Shown here: positions 18,515 through 26,113 of the stretch, piece by piece
How positions within the stretch are numbered: position 1 is the first letter of the stretch
Layout: every line of letters begins with the position of its first letter
DNA from: Clostridium tetanomorphum
Lineage (GTDB): Bacteria; Bacillota; Clostridia; Clostridiales; Clostridiaceae
Length of the DNA: 64,000 bases
Direction: 5' to 3'
NCBI RefSeq assembly: GCF_017873215.1
Contig: NZ_JAGGKA010000005.1
Coordinates: forward strand, 1-64,000
The notes under the pieces: model-generated
What the model was told of the DNA's origin: nothing
The model's database searches: none
The model's input: only the letters and a program-made list of their open reading frames with translations
Translations under genes and position numbers: made by a program

Positions 18515-19194
18515 GGTCTTATCCTTTCGTCTCGCACTACTTTGCCGTCTGATATGCCGATAATACGGTCTGCTTGCAGGGCGATGTTTTCGTCGTGGGT
18601 GACAACGATAAGGGTCTGCCCATATTGTTTATTGCTTAATTTCAGCAATTTGATAATCTCATGTCCATTTCGGCTGTCCAAACTACCTGTGGGTTCGTCC
18701 GCAAGCATAACCGCTGGAGCATTCATCAAAGCACGTCCTATGGAAACACGCTGTTGCTGACCGCCCGAAAGCTGATTGGGTAAATGTGTTTTTCGCTCTT
18801 TTAGCCCAAGCATTTTGAGCAAGTCATTCAGCCGTTCCTCGTTAACCTTCCGTTTGTCCATCAGTATAGGCAATGTGATGTTTTCCACCACATTCAGAGT
18901 GGGAATTAGGTTGTGAAACTGGTAAATAAGTCCCACCTGCCTCCTGCGGAAAATGGCGAGTTTTTCATTGCTTTGGGCATATACATCCTGCCCATTCAAA
19001 TACACTTTTCCGCTTGTGGGCACGTCCACACCAGCCATGATGTGAAGCAATGTGGATTTACCAGAGCCGGAAGAACCAATAATTGCGGTAAATTCCCCTT
19101 TTTCGATTGTAAGCGAAACATGGTCAAGGGCAGTAACTTGGTTTTCGTCCTTGCCGTAGACCTTGCATAAATTTTCAATTTTTAAGAACTCCAT
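18511..19194 (-). CDS. MacB/LolD-type ABC ATPase
   Basis: A 227-residue ATPase, the usual length for partners of FtsX-type permeases. Walker A GSSGSGKST, Q-loop YQFHNL, signature LSGGQQQR, Walker B VMLADEPTGSLD and VTHDE switch are present. A GGGGGG-rich ribosome site precedes the ATG. It is the first gene of the ATPase-permease pair and follows the histidine kinase with an 83-bp gap occupied by the 85-bp repeat. It likely works in a membrane complex that removes or senses peptide antibiotics. Confidence 0.95.
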   Translation of the reverse strand: MEFLKIENLCKVYGKDENQVTALDHVSLTIEKGEFTAIIGSSGSGKSTLLHIMAGVDVPTSGKVYLNGQDVYAQSNEKLAIFRRRQVGLIYQFHNLIPTLNVVENITLPILMDKRKVNEERLNDLLKMLGLKERKTHLPNQLSGGQQQRVSIGRALMNAPAVMLADEPTGSLDSRNGHEIIKLLKLSNKQYGQTLIVVTHDENIALQADRIIGISDGKVVRDERIRP

Positions 19195-19210
19195 TACGTG
19201 AGTCCCCCCT

Positions 19211-19295
19211 TCTCATGGTTTACCTATATAATAAAACCTTCAACTTACATCTATGTGACTTTTAAGTGAGAGATTGGTCACTTTGGGAAACAAAT
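19211..19295. repeat. 85-bp direct repeat, copy B
   Basis: Partner of 15581-15665 (77/85 identical, no gaps). It covers the last 18 bp of the histidine kinase gene and 67 bp of the leader in front of the MacB-type ATPase gene. The two copies flank a 3.5-kb block containing the ATPase and FtsX permease. Confidence 0.9.
19255..19270 (-). promoter_or_regulatory. Possible response-regulator site, copy B
   Basis: GTGAC at 19255-19259 and GTGAG at 19266-19270, an 11-bp direct repeat conserved in copy A although neighbouring bases differ. It lies about 60 bp upstream of the ATPase start, a suitable place for activation by the adjacent regulator. Confidence 0.4.
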
Positions 19296-20267
19296 ATCAA
19301 ATATTGCCCCACCTCGCGGGTGATTTTTTGCGGTAATAGTCCCTCCCTGCCCTGTTATAATCATCTTGCAAAGAGCCAATCCAATCCCATATCCTGTGGC
19401 ACCTGCGTTTTTCCCACGATAGAACCTGTCAAACAGGCAGGGTAAATCTTCTTTTTCAAAGCCCGCGCCGCTATCGTGGATGGCAATCTCGGTAAACAGT
19501 GGGTTGTTCCTACAGATAACCTCAATCTTTCCTTTATCGCCTGCACTTTCCATGCAATTTTTGAGAATGTTTTGAATTGCTTCCGAAAGCCAACCAAAAT
19601 CGCCCTGAATTATTATTTCTTTCGGCACGTCTATTTGCACATCAATATTGTGCAACTCTATTGAGATCAAAAACGGGTGAAGGGCAGCGCTTATTAAATT
19701 ATTCACATCTATCTGCTTGCTTTGGAAAACCACAATTCCTGCGTCTAGGCGGGATAATTTTAACAGGGAAGTAAGCAGCCAATCCATCTGTACAAACAAT
19801 TCCTTTGTTTCCCGTATCAATGCTTTCCGTTCATTTTCATCAGAGTTATTCTCTAACAATGACAGAATAAGGTTCACGGATGTAAGAGGGGTGCGGAGTT
19901 GGTGGGCTATGTCAGCCAGCGAATCGGCAAGATGTTCTTTTTCCTTTTTCAGTGCGTCGTTTTGCTCCCGAATACGCAGCGTCATTTTTGTTATCTCGCT
20001 TTGCAGAATGGAAAGTTCGCCCTCATCCGATTCACCAATATACAGATGGTCAGTGTTATGAAGCACAAGATCAATTTGATCTGAAATCTGGGCAATGCTT
20101 TTATATCGGGCTTTGGTAAACGCAAAAAACGTTGTTCCAAAGGCGGCTGTAGAAGCAATGGCAAGGATTCCAGCTAACCTATTGATTGCGAATCCCAGCG
20201 TCACAGCGGTGGCAGCTATTAAGGAGAACAAAATAGCAAACTGCCGAAACTCTCTATTCCGAAGCAT
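19278..20267 (-). CDS. Sensor histidine kinase
   Basis: A 329-residue kinase with two membrane helices close together at the N-terminus (about 11-29 and 33-51) and almost no extracellular loop, so it probably senses within the membrane or through the ABC transporter. A HAMP-like linker and coiled coil lead to the H-box DIAHQLRTPLTS with His 122. The N-box (ILKNCMESA), G1 (DSGAGF) and G2 (GYGIGLAL) are intact. The gene overlaps the 3' end of the regulator gene by 14 bp. It is followed by the ATPase/FtsX pair it presumably controls. A fragment of its last codons is duplicated at 15648-15665. Confidence 0.95.
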   Translation of the reverse strand: MLRNREFRQFAILFSLIAATAVTLGFAINRLAGILAIASTAAFGTTFFAFTKARYKSIAQISDQIDLVLHNTDHLYIGESDEGELSILQSEITKMTLRIREQNDALKKEKEHLADSLADIAHQLRTPLTSVNLILSLLENNSDENERKALIRETKELFVQMDWLLTSLLKLSRLDAGIVVFQSKQIDVNNLISAALHPFLISIELHNIDVQIDVPKEIIIQGDFGWLSEAIQNILKNCMESAGDKGKIEVICRNNPLFTEIAIHDSGAGFEKEDLPCLFDRFYRGKNAGATGYGIGLALCKMIITGQGGTITAKNHPRGGAIFDICFPK

Positions 20268-20940
20268 ACCCGTCCCCCAATCTATATCCCGTCCCGCGAA
20301 CGGTCAGAATGATTTGCGGGCTTGCGGCGTCGTTCTCTATCTTCTCCCGCAAACGTTTGATGTACACGGTTAATGTATTGTCATTGACAAACTCGCCCGC
20401 TGCGTCCCACAATTCGTCAAGCAGCCTGCCCCTCGTGATAATACTTTTTGGGTTGTTAATAAACACCAACAACAAGCGGTATTCTAAGGCTGAAAGAAAA
20501 ACCTCGCTGCCGTCCTTTTTCACTACGCCGCTTGCCATATCGACATGAAGCCCGCAAATTTCAAAAGCCGATGGAGAACGTCCACTTTTTCGCAGGGCGG
20601 TTCTGATTCGTGCGATCAGTTCACGCGGACGAAAAGGCTTGGTGATATAGTCGTCCGCACCTATGTTCAGCCCGGTAACAACACTTGCTTCATCGCCGGA
20701 AGCTGTCAAAAAGATGACGGGAATATCTTGCGTTTCTTTGATTTCCGTGCAAACCGTAAATCCATTTCCGTCAGGCAAAGAAATATCAATAAACGCCAAG
20801 TCAAATTTATTCCCCGCAAGCACGGCAAGGGCTTCACTTCGCGTAGGGGCGTGAGTGACTGCAAATCCCTCCGAGCGGAGCAGAAGCGCAAGGTTTCTGG
20901 CGATTGCCTTATCGTCCTCAACCAAAAATATCCGTTTCAT
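20254..20940 (-). CDS. OmpR-family response regulator
   Basis: A 228-residue regulator. Receiver pocket VEDD at 7-10, phospho-acceptor Asp 52 in IDISLPDGNG and conserved Lys in ITKPF are present. The winged helix ends VRGTGYRLG. Codon use is richer in G/C than in the flanking Clostridium genes. It overlaps the kinase gene downstream by 14 bp and the small HTH gene upstream by 4 nt, so the three are translationally coupled. Likely targets are the two leaders containing the 11-bp repeats. Confidence 0.95.
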   Translation of the reverse strand: MKRIFLVEDDKAIARNLALLLRSEGFAVTHAPTRSEALAVLAGNKFDLAFIDISLPDGNGFTVCTEIKETQDIPVIFLTASGDEASVVTGLNIGADDYITKPFRPRELIARIRTALRKSGRSPSAFEICGLHVDMASGVVKKDGSEVFLSALEYRLLLVFINNPKSIITRGRLLDELWDAAGEFVNDNTLTVYIKRLREKIENDAASPQIILTVRGTGYRLGDGYASE

Positions 20941-21131
20941 TTATTTTCATCATCCTTTACTTTACTGCTCCTGTATCGTCCATCAGTCGGTTTTTCAGCG
21001 TCAATCGGAACAAGCCATGTATTTCCCATTTTTTTAGCTCCCTTAATCCGTCCAGCAGAGCAATGGTACACTACCATTCTGTCTGTGATTCCCCAATTTT
21101 TCGCTGCTTCTTTTGTCGTTATATAATCCAC
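20937..21131 (-). CDS. Small excisionase/MerR-like HTH protein
   Basis: A 64-residue DNA-binding protein: DYITTKEAAKNWGIT, helix-turn-helix with RMVVYHCSAGRI and the following wing KKMGNTWLVP. This is the plan of excisionase-type or MerR-type minimal HTH domains. The start is a GTG at 21131, 8 nt after GGAGG; longer upstream frames run through a recombinase relic and are not believed. It overlaps the regulator start by 4 nt (ATGA), making it the first gene of the HTH, regulator, kinase, ABC operon. Its role is unknown; an auxiliary regulator is more likely than an excisionase given the coupling. Confidence 0.75.
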   Translation of the reverse strand: MDYITTKEAAKNWGITDRMVVYHCSAGRIKGAKKMGNTWLVPIDAEKPTDGRYRSSKVKDDENK

Positions 21132-21154
21132 GCATAACACCTCCATAATTTTAT

Positions 21155-21287
21155 TATATTTCTTTTGACGGAAATATACAAGCTGGTATATTTTCTTCAG
21201 ACAACTCTCTGGCAATTGCATAGGAGCCTTTGCCCTTTGCCGTTGAGATGCTCTCTGAAAATGCGGCGGACAACAGCCGGGATATCC
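21155..21287 (-). pseudogene. Serine recombinase fragment
   Basis: In two frames the minus strand reads DIPAVVRRIFREHLNGKG then SYAIARELSEENIPAC, the conserved helix of the recombinase domain in Tn4451/Tn5397-type large serine recombinases. A single frameshift separates the halves and nothing else of the gene remains. It lies between the c-di-GMP riboswitch and the HTH gene. Confidence 0.6.
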
Positions 21288-21480
21288 GGCTGCCGCACCC
21301 ATTGCGTGAGTCTGTGGCTATGCGGAAGTATCATTATAGGCTATTCATATCTTGGCGGATAATCTACCGCAGATCATTTTCGGACGAACATTTCCCGCTC
21401 TGCACCTTTGATGTTATCATTTTGACAAACAGCTATTTGCTGCCTGTAGGTGGCCTTGCGCCTTTTTTTAAATTTATTTA
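21288..21480. other. Leader between riboswitch terminator and recombinase scar
   Basis: About 190 bp without a believable gene on either strand. On the minus strand a short G/C-rich hairpin-forming segment near 21425-21470 follows the riboswitch terminator. The original gene controlled by the riboswitch may have been deleted here. Confidence 0.4.
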
Positions 21481-21506
21481 TAAAAAACCTGCCGCAAAAA
21501 GGGCAG
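21481..21506 (-). terminator. Terminator (expression platform) after the GEMM aptamer
   Basis: On the minus strand CTGCC-ctttttgc-GGCAG is followed by GTTTTTTAT. The 3' edge of the aptamer upstream also contains CTGCC, identical to the 5' arm of this hairpin, so the two could compete for the GGCAG arm. That is the expected logic of a transcription-terminating riboswitch. Confidence 0.75.
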
Positions 21507-21524
21507 ATTTAGTACGCAATATTT

Positions 21525-21612
21525 ATGGCAGCCAGACTATCATAATGCTCTGGTACCTTAGACCCTCGGCTTTGCGTCCTTGACTTTCGGCAAGTTTGCC
21601 CTTTATACAGCT
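21525..21612 (-). ncRNA. Cyclic-di-GMP-I (GEMM) riboswitch aptamer
   Basis: The minus strand contains, in order and with correct spacing, the hallmark segments of the GEMM-I aptamer: GGGCAAAC, CGAAAG, GACGCAAAGCC, GGTCTAA, and a second-stem closing GGCTGCC. The first helix closes TTG...CAA around the GNRA-like GAAA, and the second helix is made from GGTACCAGA...TCTGGC. Three Gs before CAAAC fit c-di-GMP rather than cGAMP binding. The P1 stem looks weak. A possible promoter (TTGGCA at 21638-21643, TAATAT at 21613-21618, 19-bp spacer) lies just upstream. It points toward the HTH/regulator/kinase/ABC operon. Confidence 0.85.
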
Positions 21613-21671
21613 ATATTAATTTGCTGTGGTTTTCATTTGCCAAATAACACTTGTAGAATATTAAAGATATC

Positions 21672-21935
21672 TCAGATAAGATGTGGAATCACCACAAAAG
21701 CCAGAATACCCACAAGATACAGACCGTTCACTCCAAGAGAAACCTTGGTATAAATATCTCTGAGATGCTTCTTGGCAAACAGGAACAGCGCATAACAGAA
21801 ACTAAACGCAATAAATATACAATAGCCAATTATGATGGAAGTTGTGTTAGGGTCGGTAGGTTCCCAAACGAAAACCACTGTAAGTGGAACAAATACAGTT
21901 ATCAAAGCAATAATGCTTAAAATTTTATCTTTCAT
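21672..21935 (-). CDS. Small three-helix membrane protein
   Basis: An 87-residue protein with three hydrophobic segments (about 4-22, 33-52, 66-86) and a short WEPTDPN loop. TAGGAG precedes the ATG with 4-nt spacing. The start overlaps the stop of a truncated LanE-like permease (TTATGA), implying coupling within a former lantibiotic-transport operon. Similar small membrane proteins accompany some clostridial peptide-antibiotic ABC loci, but no function is known to me. Whether it is still expressed is uncertain because the operon upstream is cut by an IS3 element. Confidence 0.65.
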   Translation of the reverse strand: MKDKILSIIALITVFVPLTVVFVWEPTDPNTTSIIIGYCIFIAFSFCYALFLFAKKHLRDIYTKVSLGVNGLYLVGILAFVVIPHLI

Positions 21936-22081
21936 AATACTCCTACTTGTATGTCCACAAAATCGGCATCAGCCAACAATACAGAATTGAAGACAGGAAA
22001 AACAAAAGCTGCCATCATCGCAAACGAAAAGAGCTTGATTCGTTTGAATTTCCAAAACTCACATTTCATTAACCTAAGCAA
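21932..22081 (-). pseudogene. Truncated LanE-type permease
   Basis: Forty-nine codons from a TTG start: LLRLMKCEFWKFKR followed by one hydrophobic helix (LFSFAMMAAFVFPVF), which is the typical N-terminus of lantibiotic-immunity permeases (LanE/LanG, about 250 residues). A premature stop at 21932 overlaps the start of the next gene. The remaining five helices are absent. Confidence 0.65.
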
Positions 22082-22550
22082 TTCCCTCACCACCTGTCAC
22101 TTTTTTGAAATAATCCTCCAAAGTATCTTCACACAAATGGATTTCATTAACCTCTAGCCCCCTTGCATAAAGGCACGGTTGATAGCCGCTTTCGGAAGAG
22201 CCATATCATACAGCAGAATATTATGGCCGTCGGTCACCTTGAAATTTTTCGTTTTAAATGCCGATTCCAGAATACGGGAAGCTTGCATGGTATCAGAAAC
22301 TTCAAAGTGAACGTATCTGCTGTTTTTTGATTCCAGTTTAGCAAGGCTTTCTTCTTCCAGCAAAACACCGTGGTCGATGATTCCAATATCGTCGGCCAGT
22401 AAAGAAATCTCTGAAAGAATATGACTGGAAATCAAAATAGTTTTTCCGCACTCATCACACAAATTACGGATGAAGGTGCGAACCTCCGCAATTCCGATAG
22501 GATCCAGCCCGTTGATCGGTTCATCAAGAATAAGCAGTTCGGTGTTAGTA
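22074..22550 (-). pseudogene. LanF-type ABC ATPase, interrupted
   Basis: C-terminal half of a lantibiotic-protection ATPase. LLILDEPINGLDP (Walker B), the switch His in LISSHILSEI and most of the C-terminal domain read from about 22550. Near 22155 the frame is lost, and the rest continues in another phase as NEIHLCEDTLEDYFKKVTGGEG, the usual LanF ending. Walker A and the signature are gone, replaced by the IS3-family relic. A separate, intact LanF is encoded at 23.9 kb. Confidence 0.8.
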
Positions 22551-22551
22551 T

Positions 22552-23585
22552 AATATTGTAGACACAGAAAGCCGAACACTTTAAAATATAAGAAAGAGAA
22601 GGAAGTGTTTATAATGGCAAGAGGTCAAAAACAATATACAGAAGAATTCAAAAATGCAATAGTAGAAGCTTTATAACTCTGGAAAGAGCCTAGCAGAGTT
22701 AAGTAGTGAATATGCCGTATCAAAATCAACAATAATTCGCTGGATAAAGATACAACCATAACAGTAGAAGAATATAAAAACCTATTAAAGAAAAATGCAA
22801 ATCTTGAAGAGGAAATCGAAATATTAAAAAAAGCTATGGGCACATTCGCAAGGAAATAACTACTCTATTTGATTTCATTACTAACAACAAGAAATATCAT
22901 AATATTAAGCTCATGTGTAAAGTTTTAAAGGTGTCTAGGAGTTCTTATTATAAGTATTTAAATAAGAAGCCAAGCAATCGAGAATTAGAAAATAAAAAGA
23001 TAGAAAAAGAAATCATAAATATTCACAGAGTGAGTAAAAATCGCTATGAAGCACCAAAAATAAATAAATCACTAAAAGCATTAGGTATAACTATTAGTTT
23101 AAAGAGAACTCAACGTTTAATGAATAAACTTTAAAGCAACTACTATCAATGAAAAATAGGTAACATACATCACTTATATCCATACAATTAAAGACGGTTG
23201 GTGTTATTTAGCTTCAGTTATGGATTTGTATAGTAGAAAGATAATTGGATATTCTATGTCTAAGTTTATTGATATCTCATTAACTCTGCAGGCCGTAAAA
23301 AACGTCGTAAGTCTTTAGAAACCAACTAAAGCTTTAATCCTGCATAGTGATTTAGGACGTCAATACACAAGCTCCGCTTTTAAGGAATACATAATAGCAC
23401 TAAATTAATTACCCATTCCTTCAGTTCAAAAGGTTGCCCCTACGATAATGCTTGCATTGAATCTTTTCATGCCTCTTTAAAAAAGGAGGAAGTCCATCTT
23501 GTTAAGTATTTTGATTTTAATACTGCCAGGTTAGCAATATTTGAATATATAGAGGCTTGGTATAACAGAAAAAGAATACATAGCA
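22552..23585 (+). mobile_element. Decayed IS3-family insertion sequence
   Basis: OrfA reads from ATG 22615 (GQKQYTEEFKNAIVEA, frameshift, SLAELSSEYAVSKSTIIRWI, frameshift, then a leucine-zipper helix ending TFARK). OrfB follows: HTH_21 region at 22913-23131 (VLKVSRSSYYKYLNKK), then an rve core with DGWCYLASVMDLYSRKIIG, LHSDLGRQYTS and EAWYNRKRIHSS, broken by several stops. A left end starting TGTAGACAC is likely near 22557. The right end is lost at the junction with a response-regulator fragment. The element split a LanF gene from its former neighbour. Confidence 0.85.
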
Positions 23586-23786
23586 GCATATTCGGGCAGT
23601 AGTGAAGCTCTCTTGTTATTAGAGAAACAGGGGTTTGATTTGGTTCTGCTTGATTTAATGTTAGCGGGACTTTCCGGCGAAACCGTTTTGGAGCATATTC
23701 GAAAAAAATCAGCTCCCCCTATTATTGGTGTATCTGCAAAAACTGATATGGACAGTAAAGTAAACGGTACAAAACATAGCGTATAG
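23585..23786 (+). pseudogene. Response-regulator receiver fragment
   Basis: Sixty-odd codons without a start read AYSGSSEALLLLEKQGF then VLLDLMLAGLSGE and PIIGVSAKTDMDSKVNG, the middle of an OmpR-type receiver domain including the phospho-acceptor Asp. The beginning is replaced by the IS3 relic and the end diverges before the conserved Lys, stopping at TAG 23784-23786. Confidence 0.75.
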
Positions 23787-23864
23787 AAAAAGTACTCCCG
23801 AGCTGCTGGCCGGGGTGAATTTTTGAGTAAGCACCCTCTTCCTTATAAATTCCTTAAAAATTGC

Positions 23865-23883
23865 TGTTACCATAGCAGTAACA
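23865..23883 (+). promoter_or_regulatory. Short dyad upstream of the LanFEG operon
   Basis: TGTTAC and GTAACA separated by 7 nt, about 10 bp before the ribosome site of the LanF gene. It could be an operator for the LanR regulator or a leader hairpin. Weak evidence. Confidence 0.3.
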
Positions 23884-23905
23884 AATCAAAATGGAGGAAT
23901 TTATG

Positions 23906-24607
23906 ATGTATGAATATATAATAAAAACCAATAATGTTTCTAAAAAATTTAAAAAAACATATGGAATAAAAGATTTATCTATGTCTGTAAAAAAAAATTC
24001 TGTCTACGGTTTATTAGGACCTAATGGTGCTGGCAAATCAACATTATTGAAGATGATTACAGGAATTATCAGACCGACTTCAGGTGAAATATTATTCAAC
24101 AATCACCCTTGGACTCGAAAAGATTTATTGAATATTGGTTCATTAATCGAATCACCTCCACTGTATGAGAATTTAACGGCATTTGAAAATTTAAAAGTGC
24201 GAGCTACTCTTATGGGGATTTCAACAAATAAATGTAATGAAGTTTTACAAAAAATGGACTTGATTGATGCTAAAAATAAAAAGACATCCGATTTTTCGCT
24301 GGGAATGAAACAGAGATTGGGTATAGCATTAGCGCTACTAAATAACCCCAAATTATTAGTCTTAGATGAACCTACAAACGGGTTAGACCCTTTTGGTATT
24401 GAAGAATTACGGAAAATGATTCGAACACTTGCGGAGTCTGGGATTTCTGTAATTATATCAAGTCATATTTTAGGTGAAGTACAACAAGTTGCCGATGACA
24501 TAGGAATCCTATACAATGGATCGCTCCTGTATCAAGATAAAATTGATGCAAATGAAAACCTAGAACAATTGTTTATGGATATCATCAGAAAGGAGCGTGC
24601 ATCCTAA
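23906..24607 (+). CDS. Lantibiotic protection ABC ATPase (LanF type)
   Basis: A 233-residue ATPase of the LanF/BcrA class that energises removal of lantibiotics or bacitracin-like peptides from the membrane. Walker A GPNGAGKST, signature FSLGMKQR, Walker B LLVLDEPTNGLDP and the IISSHILGE switch are intact. The start at 23906 is preferred because GGAGG lies 8 nt upstream; the ATG immediately before it (23903) is also possible. The stop overlaps the next start (TAATG). It forms an operon with two permeases, a response regulator and a kinase, as in nisin/subtilin immunity and clostridial cprABC-like loci. Confidence 0.93.
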   Translation: MYEYIIKTNNVSKKFKKTYGIKDLSMSVKKNSVYGLLGPNGAGKSTLLKMITGIIRPTSGEILFNNHPWTRKDLLNIGSLIESPPLYENLTAFENLKVRATLMGISTNKCNEVLQKMDLIDAKNKKTSDFSLGMKQRLGIALALLNNPKLLVLDEPTNGLDPFGIEELRKMIRTLAESGISVIISSHILGEVQQVADDIGILYNGSLLYQDKIDANENLEQLFMDIIRKERAS

Positions 24608-25368
24608 TGTTACGAACATATTTAAAAGCAGAAAACTTGAAATTTAAACGCTCCCTGTTTAGAAAACTCATTATATTTATTCCAGTAGCTTTAATTTTAA
24701 TATCTATGGTATTTATATTTATTGGTATTGGTTTAGGTGGTTTTTCAAGCTCTCTCGTTTGCAATTGGTGTATGCCTATTGCGTCTTTGTCTGTTATGTT
24801 TTTATGTCATTTAGTGAATAGTAAGGATCAAAAACACAAATACCGAACTCTTTATAGTTTGCCCATCGACTTGAAGAAGACATTTATTTCTAAAACAATT
24901 TTGATAGCGCTTAATCTTTTGATAATATCATTATTGCTATGGTTTATCACTGTTATCTCTGAATGCATATTGTCAGGTGTTTCAGCTGCAATTGGCCATA
25001 CCGGATATTATATTTTAGGATACTGCTTATTGTGGCTCTCTTTATTATGGCAGATCCCTTTCTGTTTGTTTTTGGATCAAAAAGTCGGATTTGTTGGTTC
25101 TGTGATAATAAATTTGTTCGCCAGCGCATTCGGCGGTTTGTTTTTTTCCTTGACGCCTTTGTTTTGGTTCTTCCCATATAGCTGGCCCGCCAGGTTTATG
25201 GTTACATTATTTGGAGTTTTGCCAAACGGATTATTAGTCGAAGCAGATTTAAGATGGATTTTAAATTTAGGAGAAAGTTCGTTGCTGGTATTGATATCCT
25301 TGCTTGCTATGCTGGTTCTTTCAGCCTTGTTTTCGCGCTGGTACGGAAAGCAGGTGTATCGCAAATGA
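24607..25368 (+). CDS. Lantibiotic protection ABC permease (LanE type)
   Basis: A 253-residue membrane protein with six hydrophobic segments (first at about 21-45, last at 228-246). The amphipathic N-terminus LKAENLKFKRSL is characteristic of LanE/MutE permeases. It overlaps LanF by 1 nt and the next permease by 4 nt (ATGA). With the LanG-type protein it should form the heterodimeric channel that expels lantibiotics from the membrane. The A/T-rich codon use fits Clostridium. Confidence 0.9.
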   Translation: MLRTYLKAENLKFKRSLFRKLIIFIPVALILISMVFIFIGIGLGGFSSSLVCNWCMPIASLSVMFLCHLVNSKDQKHKYRTLYSLPIDLKKTFISKTILIALNLLIISLLLWFITVISECILSGVSAAIGHTGYYILGYCLLWLSLLWQIPFCLFLDQKVGFVGSVIINLFASAFGGLFFSLTPLFWFFPYSWPARFMVTLFGVLPNGLLVEADLRWILNLGESSLLVLISLLAMLVLSALFSRWYGKQVYRK

Positions 25369-26096
25369 CGATTATAAGGGAGTTCTTTTCCAACTTTACC
25401 AAAATCAAACGTACTCCAATTATTTTATTGCATTTGTTACCGCCTATAGTGGTCACAACATTATTTTTAGTTTATTACGCTTTTGGCGGATACCATATTA
25501 TCCCTGATGTGCGGTTGTTTTTCGTTATATTACAAATATGTTATCCGATTTTTGTTAGTATTGTTGTGCCAATTTTAATTCATTTAGACAGGAATATAAA
25601 CGGTATTCAAAATGCTCTGGGTTTAGTGGAGTCTCGAAGAAGCGTATACCTGGGAAAATTGTTCTTTCTACTGTTTCTTTCAGCCATAAGTATGATACTA
25701 TATGAACTGTGTTTCTATGTTGGAGTCAATTTGTTTTTGGATATCAGCATAACACACTTTGGTTCATATCTTGTCATATTTTATATATTTTTGTTTAGCA
25801 ACTTATTTTTATATTTATTACACGTACCGATTGCTTTTCGGTTTGGTTCAAGTATTTCTGTTTTGTTAGGGATATCTGGTACAATTTTAGCAGGTTACTT
25901 TGAAAATGCGATTGGTGATAAAATCTGGCCGATCATTCCTTGGGAATGGGGTGTTCGGTTTTTGGAAAATTATTTTGGCTTTTCAAGTACACCTGTTTTT
26001 CCTGGAATTATTTCTTTGATCATTATTACTTCGATTGTTCTGGTTTTATCAATCCTATGGTTTAGCAGATGGGAGGGTAAAGTCATACAAGAGTAA
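25365..26096 (+). CDS. Lantibiotic protection ABC permease (LanG type)
   Basis: A 243-residue permease starting MTIIREFFSNFTKIKRTP, the LanG analogue of the preceding gene, with six membrane segments. The start at 25365 overlaps the previous stop; a longer in-frame upstream extension to 25254 lies inside the LanE gene and has no ribosome site. The conserved PWEWG motif near residue 200 corresponds to the same place in related LanG proteins. It is separated from the regulator gene by 17 bp containing AAGGAGG. Confidence 0.9.
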   Translation: MTIIREFFSNFTKIKRTPIILLHLLPPIVVTTLFLVYYAFGGYHIIPDVRLFFVILQICYPIFVSIVVPILIHLDRNINGIQNALGLVESRRSVYLGKLFFLLFLSAISMILYELCFYVGVNLFLDISITHFGSYLVIFYIFLFSNLFLYLLHVPIAFRFGSSISVLLGISGTILAGYFENAIGDKIWPIIPWEWGVRFLENYFGFSSTPVFPGIISLIIITSIVLVLSILWFSRWEGKVIQE

Positions 26097-26113
26097 AACA
26101 AGGAGGATAGACT

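Noticed and set aside
20545-21126. Plus-strand open frame of 193 codons opposite the response regulator
   Set aside because: It is the mirror of a real GC-richer regulator gene; the antisense protein is rich in Ser/Arg/Cys with no domain.
21230-21583. Plus-strand open frame of 117 codons
   Set aside because: It runs antisense through the riboswitch, terminator and recombinase scar, has no ribosome site and no recognisable pattern.
21525-21612. cGAMP-selective (GEMM-Ib) assignment of the riboswitch
   Set aside because: The three Gs before CAAAC fit the c-di-GMP type better; without alignment numbering the specificity is not proven, so the ordinary class is preferred.
22552-23585. IS3-family element as an active insertion sequence
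   Set aside because: Both reading frames contain several stops and frameshifts, and the right end is missing.
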